This document shows, one piece after another, positions 41,926 through 51,848 of a stretch of 64,000 nt of DNA. The DNA is taken from the NCBI RefSeq assembly GCF_016123485.1, contig NZ_JADCKQ010000013.1, positions 36,857 through 100,856 on the forward strand, read 5' to 3'. Under the pieces are notes generated by a model. The model saw only the letters and a list, made by a program, of their open reading frames with translations. It made no database searches and was not told the DNA's origin. Numbering within the stretch: position 1 is the stretch's first letter; each line of letters opens with the position of its first letter. The stretch is from Halocynthiibacter styelae. GTDB taxonomy: Bacteria > Pseudomonadota > Alphaproteobacteria > Rhodobacterales > Rhodobacteraceae. The translations under genes and the position numbers were made by a program.

Positions 41926-44310
41926 ATGACCCTTCCTTCTCATGCTTCTGTTGTTGTTATTGGTGGCGGCATTATGGGGTGTTCGACCCTGTACCATCTG
42001 GCGAAGATGGGTGTGTCTGACGCGATCCTGCTGGAACGCAACAAGCTGACCAGTGGCACAACCTGGCATTCCGCCGCCCAGGTACGCGCGCTGCGCCATT
42101 CTCAGAACCTGACCCGGATGATCCAGTATTCTGTAGATCTTTATTCAAAGCTTGAACAAGAAACCGGACAGAATGTCGGCTGGATCCAGAAGGGCAGCCT
42201 GTCGATTGCAACAAACCCTGATCGCCTGACCCATATCAAACGGCAGGAAGCCCTGGCGCGTGCTTACGGTGTTCGGGCTGAAACGATCAGCGTTGGTGAG
42301 GCAAAGGAACGCTGGCCGCTGATGAACGCGGAAGATGTCATTGGCGCGGTCTGGTCACCGGATGACGGGCGGGTGTCACCAAGTGATGTTTGTGCTGCGC
42401 TTGTGAAAGGCGCGAAAACCCTGGGCGCCAAGGTTTTTGAGGAAACTGGTGTCACCGGTATTCTGACGGAAAACGCCAAAGTTATAGGCGTTGAAACCTC
42501 GCAAGGTACGGTGATGTGTGACACGATAGCGCTATGCACCGGCCTGTGGTCGCGCGAAGCCGGGGCCATGGCGGGCGCAGAAGTGCCCGCGCTGGCCTGC
42601 GAGCATTTCTATCTGCTGACCAAACCAATTGACGGGATTGCAGGCAATATGCCGACCCTGTCTGACCATGATAATCACCTCTATATCCGCGATGATTCCG
42701 GCGGGCTGCTGGTTGGATGCTTTGAACCCATGGGCAAGCCGATCAAACCCGGTGTGTTGGACGAAAATTTTGAATTTGGGCTGCTGGGCGAGGATTGGGA
42801 ACATTTTGAACCCATGATGATGAACGCTCTGCATCGTCTGCCTGCGCTGGAACATGCTGAGGTAAAGATGCTTCTGAACGGCCCGGAAAGCTTTACGCCG
42901 GATGGGATGTTCATGCTGGGGGAAACAGCAGAAACAAAGGGGTTGTTCCTGGGCTGTGGGATGAATTCCGTCGGGCTGGCATCGGGCGGCGGGGCAGGGA
43001 TGAACCTGGCCCATTGTATTGTGCATGGTCATACAGCCTATGATCTGGGCGAAGCCGACGCGAAACGCTTTGCGCCGATTTACAACTCTCTTGATCACCT
43101 GATGGCGCGGGCGCCCGAAATTCTTGGCACCCATTACGACATTGCCTATCCGGGCAAACAATTGAAAACCGCCCGGGGCTTGCGCGCCATGCCACTGGAC
43201 AAAGAATATAAGGCAGCGGGTGCGCATTTCACCCAGGTGTATGGTTGGGAACGCCCGGCCTATTTCGGCAAAACCGCCGAACCTCGTATGAAATTTGAGC
43301 GCCCGGACTGGTTTGAAAACGTGAAGGCCGAGGTCATGGCAGCACATGAGAAAGCCGCGATTTTTGATGCCTCGCCTTTTGGCAAGATCGAGGTTCATGG
43401 CCCGGATGCAGAGGCATTTTTGCAGAAAACCTGCGCGTCAAACATGGCGAAAACCCCGGGCAGCGCGATTTATACGGCGGTGCTGAACGCGCGTGGCACG
43501 TATGAAAGTGACATCACCGCCCACCGGATTGCGGATGATCACTATCGTCTGTTTGTCGGCACCAATGCGATCAAACGTGATCTGGCATGGTTTAAGCGCC
43601 ATTCGGACGGGTTTGATGTGACCCTGACCGACAGCACCGAAGACTACGCTGTGTTGGGCCTGATGGGGCCGGAAGCGGCACGGATCATTGCGGAATGTGG
43701 CGCGGCCGAGCTGAATGAACTGGGCTATTTCAAAGTTGGCCCGGCCTATGTGGCTGATTGCCATGTGCGGGCCGTGCGCATGTCTTACGTCGGTGAAGCG
43801 GGGTGGGAGCTGACCATGCGGGCGGAAAATGCACGTAAGGTGTATGCCGCCCTGACAGCAGCCGGTGCAGTGCCTGCGGGCATGTTTGCCCAGACATCCA
43901 TGCGGGTCGAAAAGGGCTTTGCTGCGATGGGGCATGAATTGGACAGCGACGTGACCCCGGTTGAGGCCGGGCTTGATATGATGGTGTCAAAGAAGAAAGA
44001 CTTTATTGGTTCCGATGCCCTGGCCACGCGGCGTAAGACGGTGAAACGCGGGCTGATGACGGTGATTGTTGAGAATGATAGTGCCAATCCCTTGGGGCAT
44101 GAGCCGATTTACCTAGGGGATAAGATCATTGGCCATACAACGACAGCGACCTATGGCTATCGCATCGGCAAACCCATCGCGCTGGCTTATGTGCATGCGG
44201 AAGATGCAGATGGGGTGAATGCGGAAATTGACATCGCCGGGGTGCGTTTTCCGGTGCGTCTGCAGAATGCCTGTGCTTTTGATCCGTCCGGCCTGCGTAT
44301 GAAAGGCTGA
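41926..44310 (+). CDS. FAD-dependent oxidoreductase / GcvT fusion (dimethylglycine dehydrogenase-like)
   Basis: 794 residues with the same plan as the protein at 20172: DAO domain (VVVIGGGIMGCS at 9-20), covalent-FAD position His48 in SGTTWHSAAQ, then GcvT domains over about 430-790. The sequence after the His differs (SAAQVRAL against AAGLLVTF), so it is a paralogue with its own substrate rather than a recent duplicate. It should demethylate an N-methylated amine and load the carbon onto tetrahydrofolate. It is a single-gene unit after a terminator and a 16-bp palindrome. Convergent tdh-kbl produces glycine, another one-carbon donor. Confidence 0.93.
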   Translation: MTLPSHASVVVIGGGIMGCSTLYHLAKMGVSDAILLERNKLTSGTTWHSAAQVRALRHSQNLTRMIQYSVDLYSKLEQETGQNVGWIQKGSLSIATNPDRLTHIKRQEALARAYGVRAETISVGEAKERWPLMNAEDVIGAVWSPDDGRVSPSDVCAALVKGAKTLGAKVFEETGVTGILTENAKVIGVETSQGTVMCDTIALCTGLWSREAGAMAGAEVPALACEHFYLLTKPIDGIAGNMPTLSDHDNHLYIRDDSGGLLVGCFEPMGKPIKPGVLDENFEFGLLGEDWEHFEPMMMNALHRLPALEHAEVKMLLNGPESFTPDGMFMLGETAETKGLFLGCGMNSVGLASGGGAGMNLAHCIVHGHTAYDLGEADAKRFAPIYNSLDHLMARAPEILGTHYDIAYPGKQLKTARGLRAMPLDKEYKAAGAHFTQVYGWERPAYFGKTAEPRMKFERPDWFENVKAEVMAAHEKAAIFDASPFGKIEVHGPDAEAFLQKTCASNMAKTPGSAIYTAVLNARGTYESDITAHRIADDHYRLFVGTNAIKRDLAWFKRHSDGFDVTLTDSTEDYAVLGLMGPEAARIIAECGAAELNELGYFKVGPAYVADCHVRAVRMSYVGEAGWELTMRAENARKVYAALTAAGAVPAGMFAQTSMRVEKGFAAMGHELDSDVTPVEAGLDMMVSKKKDFIGSDALATRRKTVKRGLMTVIVENDSANPLGHEPIYLGDKIIGHTTTATYGYRIGKPIALAYVHAEDADGVNAEIDIAGVRFPVRLQNACAFDPSGLRMKG

Positions 44311-44336
44311 CTCCTGGCGGGATAAACACAGGTTTG

Positions 44337-44361
44337 GCCCCGGTCCGTTGCAGACCGGGGC
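44337..44361. terminator. Convergent hairpin between FAD-GcvT gene and tdh
   Basis: GCCCCGGTC (44337-44345) pairs with GACCGGGGC (44353-44361) around CGTTGCA. T-rich bases follow loosely on the plus strand (TGCTTTATT), so strength in either direction is moderate. Confidence 0.65.
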
Positions 44362-44365
44362 TGCT

Positions 44366-45406
44366 TTATTGCCAGTTCAGAATGACTTTGCCAGATGTGC
44401 CGGATTTCATTGCAGCAAAGCCCTGGGTGAAATCATCAGCGGCAAATTCATGGGTGATCACCCGGCTGACATCCAGACCGTTTTGCAGCATTGCGATCAT
44501 TTTATACCAGGTTTCAAACATTTCACGCCCGTAGACGCCTTTGATGGTGATCGCTTTGAAGACAATATCTGCCCAGTTCACAGGGGATTGCCCTGGCGGA
44601 ATGCCCAGCATCGCAATCTTGCCGCCCATCACCAGCACATCGACCATCTGATCAAGTGCCATTTGTGATCCGGACATCTCAAGACCAACGTCAAACCCCT
44701 GAGACATGCCCAGTTCATGGATCACATCTTTCAGGTCTTCCCGGGTGACGTTAACCGTGCGCACCGTTGGGGCGACATGTTCTGCAAGTTTCAGACGTTC
44801 CGGGTGGATATCGGTGATCACCACATTGCGTGCCCCCGCGTGACGGGCCACGGTTGCAGCCATAATGCCAATGGGGCCAGCGCCGGCGATCAGAACATCT
44901 TCGCCCAGCAGATCAAAGCTAAGCGCGGTATGCACGGCGTTACCCAGGGGATCAAGGATCGCACCGATTTCATCGGGGATGTCATCGGGCAGAGGGATGA
45001 CGTTGAAAGCGGGCAGTTTCAGAAAGCCCGCAAATGCCCCCTGCACATCGACACCAATGCCGCGCGTGCCCGGATCCAGGTGAAATTTCCCGGCACGCAT
45101 CTGGCGACTGTCGGACCCTGTCAGATGGCCTTCGCCAGAAACGCGCTGGCCAACATTCAGCCCCGTTACATCACGCCCCAAATCAACGATTTCGCCTGCA
45201 AATTCATGCCCGGTGATCATCGGCACAGGCACGGTGTCTGCCGCCCATTCATCCCAGTTCCAGATGTGAATATCCGTGCCGCAAATTCCGGTTTTACGGA
45301 TTTTGATTAAGACCTCATCCGGGCCGGGTTCAGGCACGGGCGCACTTATCATCCACAAACCTTCGCGAGGATGGGATTTTTCCAGCGCTTTCATGGTGTT
45401 TTTCAT
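44366..45406 (-). CDS. tdh: L-threonine 3-dehydrogenase lacking structural-zinc cysteines
   Basis: 346 residues, medium-chain zinc dehydrogenase family, closely like enterobacterial Tdh along most of its length ([38 protein letters not shown] block near the end). It oxidises threonine to 2-amino-3-ketobutyrate, the substrate of the adjacent kbl product. Catalytic-zinc residues Cys42, His67 and Glu68 are kept. The lobe that normally holds the structural zinc has no cysteines: the four expected positions read Gly97, Ser100, Met103 and Asp111. The start overlaps kbl by 4 nt (ATGA). Confidence 0.93.
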   Translation of the reverse strand: MKNTMKALEKSHPREGLWMISAPVPEPGPDEVLIKIRKTGICGTDIHIWNWDEWAADTVPVPMITGHEFAGEIVDLGRDVTGLNVGQRVSGEGHLTGSDSRQMRAGKFHLDPGTRGIGVDVQGAFAGFLKLPAFNVIPLPDDIPDEIGAILDPLGNAVHTALSFDLLGEDVLIAGAGPIGIMAATVARHAGARNVVITDIHPERLKLAEHVAPTVRTVNVTREDLKDVIHELGMSQGFDVGLEMSGSQMALDQMVDVLVMGGKIAMLGIPPGQSPVNWADIVFKAITIKGVYGREMFETWYKMIAMLQNGLDVSRVITHEFAADDFTQGFAAMKSGTSGKVILNWQ

Positions 45407-46590
45407 GAAATCACCCCCAGTTCCCGACCGACTTTGCCAAAGGCAGCAAGCGCCCGGTCAAGTTCATCGCGGGTCAGGGCAGCGTTCATTTGTGTACGGA
45501 TGCGGGCTTGCCCGCGAGGCACGACAGGGAAGAAAAAGCCAGAAACATAGACGCCTTCGTCGAACAGCTTTCGCGCCATTTCCTGGGCCAGTGTGGCTTC
45601 GCCCAGCATGACCGGCACGATCGGATGTTCGCCCGGCAGCAGGTCAAATCCAAGCTTTTCCAGACCCGCGCGCCAGTATTTGGCGTTTTCAAACAATTGC
45701 TTCCGGTCATCTGCGCCGTTTTCAACCAGGCGCAGGGCCTTCAGCCCGGCTGCAACAATAGAAGGCGGCAGCGAGTTTGAGAAAAGATAGGGCCGCGCGC
45801 GCTGCCGCAGAAGGTCAATCACTGGCTGCGGCCCAGCGATATAACCGCCGATAGCCCCCCCAAGTGCCTTGCCCAGCGTCCCTGTCAGAATATCCACATC
45901 CACGCCAAAATGATCCGGCGTTCCTGCCCCGTTTGGCCCCATAAAGCCTGTGGCGTGACAGTCATCGACCATGGTGATCGCATCATATTTCTGCGCCAGT
46001 CGTGTGATTTCCGGCAGGTTTGCAAGGGTGCCATCCATGGAAAATACGCCGTCAGTGGCGATCATAATATGGCGCGCACCTTCATTGCGGGCGTGCTGCA
46101 GCATGGCTTCCAGATCGGCCATGTCATTGTTGAGATAGCGATAGCGTTTTGCTTTGCACAGGCGGATGCCGTCGATGATGGATGCATGGTTCAGGCTGTC
46201 AGAAATGATCGCATCTTCCGGCCCAAGCAATGGTTCAAACAAGCCGCCATTGGCATCAAAGCAAGCGGCAAACAGAATGGCGTCATCTTTCTTCAGGAAC
46301 TTTGCCAGTTTCTGTTCCAGATCGCGGTGGATGTCTTGTGTGCCACAGATGAATCGCACGGAGGCCATGCCAAAGCCACGTGGTTCCATCGCGTTTTGTG
46401 CGGCGCGGATCAGATCAGGATGATCTGCAAGCCCAAGGTAGTTATTGGCGCATAGGTTGATAACCTGCTGATCTTCAACAGTGATTTCCCCCTTTTGAGG
46501 GGAGGTGATCATGCGTTCGGATTTCATCATACCTTCAGATTCGATCTGAGTAAGCGCAGCATTGATGTGGTTGACAAAATCTTGCGACAT
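45403..46590 (-). CDS. kbl: Glycine C-acetyltransferase (2-amino-3-ketobutyrate CoA ligase)
   Basis: 395 residues of the alpha-oxoamine synthase family. The PLP lysine is Lys241 ([13 protein letters not shown]), with the PLP aspartate in [12 protein letters not shown] and the substrate-loop [12 protein letters not shown]. It splits 2-amino-3-ketobutyrate with CoA into glycine and acetyl-CoA. Length matches the family (about 397). It is the first gene of the kbl-tdh operon and is divergent from the XRE-cupin regulator at 46733, with 142 bp between. AGGAGACAG stands before the ATG. Confidence 0.96.
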   Translation of the reverse strand: MSQDFVNHINAALTQIESEGMMKSERMITSPQKGEITVEDQQVINLCANNYLGLADHPDLIRAAQNAMEPRGFGMASVRFICGTQDIHRDLEQKLAKFLKKDDAILFAACFDANGGLFEPLLGPEDAIISDSLNHASIIDGIRLCKAKRYRYLNNDMADLEAMLQHARNEGARHIMIATDGVFSMDGTLANLPEITRLAQKYDAITMVDDCHATGFMGPNGAGTPDHFGVDVDILTGTLGKALGGAIGGYIAGPQPVIDLLRQRARPYLFSNSLPPSIVAAGLKALRLVENGADDRKQLFENAKYWRAGLEKLGFDLLPGEHPIVPVMLGEATLAQEMARKLFDEGVYVSGFFFPVVPRGQARIRTQMNAALTRDELDRALAAFGKVGRELGVIS

Positions 46591-46732
46591 GTTCTGTCTC
46601 CTTATCTGGTGATAGAGTATCTAACATATGGGAATAAATCCGTGAAGGTGGAAAATTGAAGTTGAAGCTATCAGTGCAAAGGGGGGCTGACACACTATTG
46701 ACAGAACCCGGTGCAGGGGGCAGGTGAAGTAT

Positions 46733-47296
46733 ATGAGCACTGAAAGTGATATTCTGAACCTTCTGCCTTTGCGGCTGAAAGAGGCGCGGCGCAAACAAGG
46801 TCTGTCGTTAGATGCGGTGGCGCGCCTGTCCGGCGTGTCACGGTCTATGGTCAGTCAAATTGAACGCGGCGAAAGCAGCCCGACAATTGCGACCTTATGG
46901 AACCTGGTGTCTGCCCTGCAGATTGATTTCGCGGGATTGTTGGAAGACGGCGGGGAGGCCGGGCGGATCGAAGTTCTGCGTGCCGATCAGACGCCTACAA
47001 TTGAGAACCGTGGGGAGGGATGTAACATTCGCATTCTGAGCGCCCCGGAAGATGCCGGCCGTCAGGAATTGTATGACCTTGAGTTTCGGGACGGTGGTAA
47101 GCTGGACAGCGCCGCCCACGCCCGGGGCACACGGGAACATCTGACTGTGATTGAAGGGCGGCTGCGCATAACGGCGGGTGCCATGTCAGATGAGATCTCT
47201 GCCGGAGATACGGCGCGCTACCCGGCGGATGACGCGCATTGCATTCAGGCCCTCGGGGGTGTCGCGCGGGCTTTGCTTGTGGTGCAGAACGGCTGA
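46733..47296 (+). CDS. XRE-family regulator with cupin domain
   Basis: 187 residues from the ATG at 46733, with AGGTGA upstream. An N-terminal helix-turn-helix (about 10-65, VSRSMVSQIERGESSPTIATL) precedes a cupin fold (about 105-185, HLTVIEGRLRIT and DTARYPADDAHC). The cupin is the ligand sensor in this family, which often controls amino acid or amine catabolism. Its position divergent from kbl-tdh makes it the likely threonine-responsive regulator of that operon, an inference from neighbourhood only. Confidence 0.92.
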   Translation: MSTESDILNLLPLRLKEARRKQGLSLDAVARLSGVSRSMVSQIERGESSPTIATLWNLVSALQIDFAGLLEDGGEAGRIEVLRADQTPTIENRGEGCNIRILSAPEDAGRQELYDLEFRDGGKLDSAAHARGTREHLTVIEGRLRITAGAMSDEISAGDTARYPADDAHCIQALGGVARALLVVQNG

Positions 47297-47318
47297 CAGC
47301 GGCGACAGACACAAACGA

Positions 47319-47348
47319 AAAGGGCCCTGCGATGCAGAGCCCTTTTTT
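47319..47348. terminator. Bidirectional terminator between XRE regulator and nqrF
   Basis: AAAGGGCCCTGC (47319-47330) pairs with GCAGAGCCCTTT (47334-47345) with one mismatch, followed by Ts on the plus strand and by complementary As for the minus strand. It serves both convergent units. Confidence 0.85.
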
Positions 47349-47350
47349 AT

Positions 47351-48574
47351 TTATCCGCCGAAATCATCCAGCATGATGTCTTCACGGTCGACACCCAGAT
47401 CAAGCAGCATGTTGATCACAGACTGGTTCATGATGGGCGGTCCACACATGTAGTATTCACAGTCTTCAGGGTTCGGGTGATCCTTCAGATATTCGTCATG
47501 CAGAATATTGTGGATGAAGCCCGTGTATCCGCCCCAATCATCTTCCGGCATCGCATCAGACAGCGCGACATGCCATGTGAAGTTCGGGAATTCTTTCGCA
47601 AGCTGATCGAAATCTTCAACAAAGAACATCTCTTTCTTAGAGCGCGCACCATACCAGAAGGTGATCTTCCGGTCGCGGTTTTCAAGGCGTTTCAGCTGAT
47701 CGAAGATATGCGAACGCATGGGCGCCATGCCTGCACCACCACCAACAAAGACCATCTCTTTTTCGGTTTCGCGGGCGAAGAATTCACCAAACGGACCAGA
47801 GATCGTGACCTTGTCACCTGGCTTCAGGTTAAAGATGTAGGAAGACATCTGACCAGCCGGAATACCGGTGGAACCCGGAGGCGGGGAGGCCACACGCACG
47901 TTCAGCATGATCAGGCCTTTTTCATCCGGGTAGTTCGCCATGGAATAGGCGCGCTCAATTGGTTCGTTCACTGTGGAATCATACTGCCACAGATTAAACT
48001 TGTCCCAATCGTCGCGGTATTCTTCCTGAATATCGAATTCAGTGTACTTCAGCTGATGCACAGGGGCTTCGATCTGAATGTAACCACCAGCACGGAAGTT
48101 CACGTCTTCGCCTTCGGGCAGTTCCAGAACCAGGTTCTTAATGAAGGTTGCGACGTTGTCGTTGGAACGTACAGTACATTCCCATTTCTTAACGCCGAAG
48201 ACTTCTTCAGGAACTTCGATTTCCATGTCTTGCTTGACTGCAACCTGACAGGACAGGCGATCACCACAGGCCGCGTCGCGCTTTGTGATGTGGCCTTCTT
48301 CCGTTGGCAGGATAGAACCGCCGCCTGCGTGGATTTTCACGCGACATTGCGCACAGGTCCCGCCGCCACCGCAAGCGGATGGTACGAACAGTTTCTGTTC
48401 CGCCAGTGTCTGCAACAGCTTGCCACCAGCGGGCACAGAAATGGTTTTCTCGCCGTTGATGGTGATGTTCACGTCACCGGTGGAAACCAGCTTGGAACGG
48501 GCAGCCATGATCAGCGCAACAAGCGCCAGAACGATGACAGTGAAAAGGACAACACCAAGTGTAAAAGTTAACAT
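47351..48574 (-). CDS. nqrF: Na+-translocating NADH:quinone oxidoreductase subunit F
   Basis: 407 residues. One N-terminal membrane helix (2-25), then a ferredoxin-type domain with [2Fe-2S] cysteines at 68, 74, 77 and 109 ([12 protein letters not shown] and LSCQ). A ferredoxin-reductase FAD/NADH domain follows ([23 protein letters not shown], ending DDFGG). It takes electrons from NADH and starts the chain through the complex. Last gene of the minus-strand nqrABCDEF operon, 12 nt after nqrE. Confidence 0.97.
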   Translation of the reverse strand: MLTFTLGVVLFTVIVLALVALIMAARSKLVSTGDVNITINGEKTISVPAGGKLLQTLAEQKLFVPSACGGGGTCAQCRVKIHAGGGSILPTEEGHITKRDAACGDRLSCQVAVKQDMEIEVPEEVFGVKKWECTVRSNDNVATFIKNLVLELPEGEDVNFRAGGYIQIEAPVHQLKYTEFDIQEEYRDDWDKFNLWQYDSTVNEPIERAYSMANYPDEKGLIMLNVRVASPPPGSTGIPAGQMSSYIFNLKPGDKVTISGPFGEFFARETEKEMVFVGGGAGMAPMRSHIFDQLKRLENRDRKITFWYGARSKKEMFFVEDFDQLAKEFPNFTWHVALSDAMPEDDWGGYTGFIHNILHDEYLKDHPNPEDCEYYMCGPPIMNQSVINMLLDLGVDREDIMLDDFGG

Positions 48575-48586
48575 CTGTCGCCCCCC

Positions 48587-49195
48587 TTACAGTTTCACGC
48601 CAGAGAAGGACATGAAGGCCATCGCCATCAGACCCGCAGTGATGAAGGTGATGCCAAGGCCCTGCAGACCATCTGGAATATCGGAATACTTCAGTTTTTC
48701 ACGTACACCTGCCATCGCAGTGATCGCCAGCGCCCAGCCAAAGCCGGAGGACAGACCATAGGTCGTTGCCTCTGCGAAGTTATAGTCGCGTTCCACCATG
48801 AACAGGGACCCACCAAGGATCGCACAGTTCACCGTGATCAGCGGCAGGAACACACCCAGCGCGTTGTAGAGCGGCGGGAAGTATTTATCGAGAACCATTT
48901 CCAGGATCTGAACCAGGGCTGCGATCACACCGATGTAGGAAATCAGACCCAGGAAGGTCAGATCCACATCCGGGAAACCGGCCCATGACAGCGCACCAGG
49001 CGCCAGCAGGTAGGTCAGGATCAGGTTGTTTGCAGGTACAGTGATTGCCTGCACAACCATCACAGAAACCCCAAGACCAATCGCGGTCTGGATTTTCTTG
49101 GAAACCGCGATGAACGTACACATGCCCAGGAAGAAGGACAGCGCCAGGTTCTCAACGAAAATAGCCTTTACGGCAAGAGAAAGTAGGCCTTCCAT
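48587..49195 (-). CDS. nqrE: Na+-NQR subunit E
   Basis: 202 residues, six hydrophobic segments. Cys26 (FLGMCTF) and Cys124 (TVNCAILGG) occupy the conserved positions that, with two cysteines of NqrD, hold the intramembrane iron centre. Integral membrane subunit in the electron path between NqrF and NqrC. Its ATG shares one base with the nqrD stop. Confidence 0.96.
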   Translation of the reverse strand: MEGLLSLAVKAIFVENLALSFFLGMCTFIAVSKKIQTAIGLGVSVMVVQAITVPANNLILTYLLAPGALSWAGFPDVDLTFLGLISYIGVIAALVQILEMVLDKYFPPLYNALGVFLPLITVNCAILGGSLFMVERDYNFAEATTYGLSSGFGWALAITAMAGVREKLKYSDIPDGLQGLGITFITAGLMAMAFMSFSGVKL

Positions 49196-49848
49196 CAGTG
49201 TCCCTCAACTGTCTGAATTTTATATTCACGTTCTTCGACCTGTGCTGGTTTCCAGGACCGGAAGCCCCAGATGATCAGGCCAATGATAAAGAACGCAGAT
49301 GGTGGCAGCAGCAGCAGGCCGTTTGGCACATACCAGCCACCATTGTTTACGGTTTCAAAGATGGTGATGCCAAACAGGCTGCCGGAACCGAAAAGTTCAC
49401 GGATCACACCGACCAGCATCAGGATCAGGCCATAGCCCAGACCGTTGCCGATGCCATCAATGAAAGACGCAACAGGTGTATTTTTCATCGCGAAAGCTTC
49501 GGCGCGGCCCATCACGATACAGTTCGTAATGATCAGACCCACAAAAACCGACAGGGTTTTGGAAATCTGGAACGCATAAGCTTTCAGGAACTGATCCACC
49601 ACGATCACAAGCGACGCAATCACAACCATCTGTACGATGATCCGGATGGAACCGGGAATGTGGTTGCGCAGCATGGAAATGAACATGGATGAGAACGCGG
49701 TCACAAATGTCACCGCCAGTGCCATCACAAAGGCCACTTGCAGGGAAGACGTCACCGCAAGCGCGGAACAGATGCCCAGAACCTGAAGCGTAATCGGGTT
49801 GTTGTCGACAAGAGGGTCGATCAGCATTTCTCTACGTGTCTGAGCCAT
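49195..49848 (-). CDS. nqrD: Na+-NQR subunit D
   Basis: 217 residues, six hydrophobic segments, homologous to NqrE in inverted orientation. Cys27 (GICSAL) and Cys110 (IITNCIVMG) are the expected iron-centre ligands. Membrane subunit of the sodium pump. The ATG at 49848 overlaps the stop of nqrC by one base. Confidence 0.96.
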   Translation of the reverse strand: MAQTRREMLIDPLVDNNPITLQVLGICSALAVTSSLQVAFVMALAVTFVTAFSSMFISMLRNHIPGSIRIIVQMVVIASLVIVVDQFLKAYAFQISKTLSVFVGLIITNCIVMGRAEAFAMKNTPVASFIDGIGNGLGYGLILMLVGVIRELFGSGSLFGITIFETVNNGGWYVPNGLLLLPPSAFFIIGLIIWGFRSWKPAQVEEREYKIQTVEGH

Positions 49849-50654
49849 CAGATGTCTCCTGCCTGAAGGTTGGCGAGGAAGGGCGCATAGCCTGCTTCAC
49901 CCATCCAGAAGCGCACAAGGTTGTGCACGCCCGCAGTTGTCAGTGTTGCACCGGCCAGCGCGTCAACGTGGTAGTCAGCCCCGGCAGCAGGTGCGGTCTT
50001 GGTTACAGAAATCTGCAGTACACCGTCTTCATCCGCCAAGCGCTTGCCAGCCCAGAGGGACTTCCAGCGCGGGTTGTCTACTTCGGCACCCAGACCAGGT
50101 GTTTCAGCGTGCTCATAGAACTGCAGGCCAAAGATATCGTTGCCGTTCGCTTCCAGCGCAATGAAACCATAAAGCGTGGACCAGAGACCATAGCCGTGCA
50201 GTGGCAGAACCACTTTGTCGAGATCGCCGTTTGCGTCGCGCAGCAGGTAAGCTGTCACGAAGCGGGACTGACGACCGATAGATGCCGGATCATCGTCAAG
50301 TGCGATGGACAGTTCCGGGTCACTGCTTGCTGCGCGGTCATCAAAAGATGCGGCGTCAAACTGATCGGTGAATTCACCAGTCGCCAGTTCCAGAACACGT
50401 GGTTCAAACTGGGCAAAGGCTTCGGCAACGTCGACACCATCTTCATAAAGACCGGCGACTTGCAGAATGTTCACCTGCTTATCCAGCAGTTTGTTCACTT
50501 CCTGGATCGGGCGCAGAGCCACGGCAGCTGCGGATACAAACATGGAACCCACAAGGCAGACCATGACAGCCACAAAGATAGTTTTCGGGAGTGAATCCGT
50601 CGGCAGATCAAGGAAGCGACGGATCATTCCTTTGTTTTCGTTTACTTCAGACAT
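49848..50654 (-). CDS. nqrC: Na+-NQR subunit C (covalent FMN)
   Basis: 268 residues. One N-terminal membrane helix (about 23-45) and a periplasmic FMN domain. The flavin-attachment site is DALAGATLT with acceptor Thr237; the first residue of the usual SGAT motif is alanine here, which is allowed. ApbE, encoded at 53368, attaches the FMN. The start overlaps nqrB by 8 nt. Confidence 0.96.
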   Translation of the reverse strand: MSEVNENKGMIRRFLDLPTDSLPKTIFVAVMVCLVGSMFVSAAAVALRPIQEVNKLLDKQVNILQVAGLYEDGVDVAEAFAQFEPRVLELATGEFTDQFDAASFDDRAASSDPELSIALDDDPASIGRQSRFVTAYLLRDANGDLDKVVLPLHGYGLWSTLYGFIALEANGNDIFGLQFYEHAETPGLGAEVDNPRWKSLWAGKRLADEDGVLQISVTKTAPAAGADYHVDALAGATLTTAGVHNLVRFWMGEAGYAPFLANLQAGDI

Positions 50655-51846
50655 TGCGTCGCGCCCTCCGCCGGATATTCGCCTGCACTACAAAATGGTC
50701 AATCAGCGGGGCGAATACGTTGCCAAAGAGAATAGCAAGCATCATGCCCTCGGGGAAAGCCGGGTTAATCACACGGATCATCACAACCATGAAACCAATA
50801 AGCGCGCCGTAGATAAAGCGACCCATATTGGTGTGAGAAGCGGACACAGGTTCAGTTACCATGAAGACCAGACCAAAGGCATAGCCGCCCATCACAAGGT
50901 GCCAGTACCATGGAACGTTAAACATCGGGTTGGTGTCGGAACCAATGAAGTTCAGCAGGCTTGAGAAAGCAATCATGCCAGCCAGACAGCCCACAACCAG
51001 ACGCCAGTTTGCGATTTTGGTGATCAGCAGGAAGGCCAGACCAATGAAGATCGCCAGTGTTGATGTTTCGCCGATGGAGCCCTGAACAAAGCCCAGGAAG
51101 CTGTCCATCCAGGAGCCACCGCGTACGATGATTTCCTGGTAGCCATCAGAAGCCGCAACCGCCAGGTTGGTCGCACCAGAGAACCCGTCAACCGGGGTCC
51201 AGATGGTTTCACCGGACATATTCGCAGGATAAGCGAAGTAAAGGAACGCACGACCTGTCAGTGCCGGGTTGAGGAAGTTTTTGCCGGTCCCGCCGAATAC
51301 TTCTTTCCCGATGACAACACCGAAAGAAATACCCAGAGCAACCTGCCAGAGCGGTGCATCCGGCGGCATGATCAGGGCGAACAGCATGGACGTTACAAGG
51401 AAACCTTCGTTCACTTCGTGACGACGCACGGTTGCGAACAGGACTTCCCAGATGCCACCCACCACAAGCGTGGTGATATAGATTGGCAGGAAGTACAGCA
51501 GACCATGCATGAAGTTTGCAAACGGGTTTGCCGCGTTCAGGCCAATGCCCAGCCCTTCCAGAAGGGAGGCACGCCAGCCGGAAGCGCCCAGCGTTTCCAT
51601 GGCTGTGTTCACCTGGTAACCGGTGTTCCACAGACCAATCAGAATGGCAGGGATCGTGGCCAGAACCACGTAAGTCATAATACGCTTCATATCCACGTAA
51701 GACCGGGCGTGCGGCGCAGCCGTTGTCACAGTCTTAGGTGTGTAGATGAAGCTTTCGACCATCTCGTACATCGGGAAATAACGTTCCCATTTGCCGCCCT
51801 TTAGAAAGTTTGGCTCGATGCGGTCAAAGAAGTTGCGCAACCCCAT
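50647..51846 (-). CDS. nqrB: Na+-NQR subunit B (covalent FMN, sodium channel)
   Basis: 399 residues, ten hydrophobic segments. The FMN-attachment motif SGAT is at residues 223-226, acceptor Thr226. NqrB also carries riboflavin and ubiquinone sites and the sodium path in studied enzymes. The GKNFLNPALTGRAFLYFAYP block is typical. It follows nqrA by 2 nt. Confidence 0.97.
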   Translation of the reverse strand: MGLRNFFDRIEPNFLKGGKWERYFPMYEMVESFIYTPKTVTTAAPHARSYVDMKRIMTYVVLATIPAILIGLWNTGYQVNTAMETLGASGWRASLLEGLGIGLNAANPFANFMHGLLYFLPIYITTLVVGGIWEVLFATVRRHEVNEGFLVTSMLFALIMPPDAPLWQVALGISFGVVIGKEVFGGTGKNFLNPALTGRAFLYFAYPANMSGETIWTPVDGFSGATNLAVAASDGYQEIIVRGGSWMDSFLGFVQGSIGETSTLAIFIGLAFLLITKIANWRLVVGCLAGMIAFSSLLNFIGSDTNPMFNVPWYWHLVMGGYAFGLVFMVTEPVSASHTNMGRFIYGALIGFMVVMIRVINPAFPEGMMLAILFGNVFAPLIDHFVVQANIRRRARRNV

Positions 51847-51848
51847 GA

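Noticed and set aside
42532..43398. 288-codon antisense frame in the second FAD-GcvT gene
   Set aside because: Shadow of a well-recognised gene, no ribosome site or family features.
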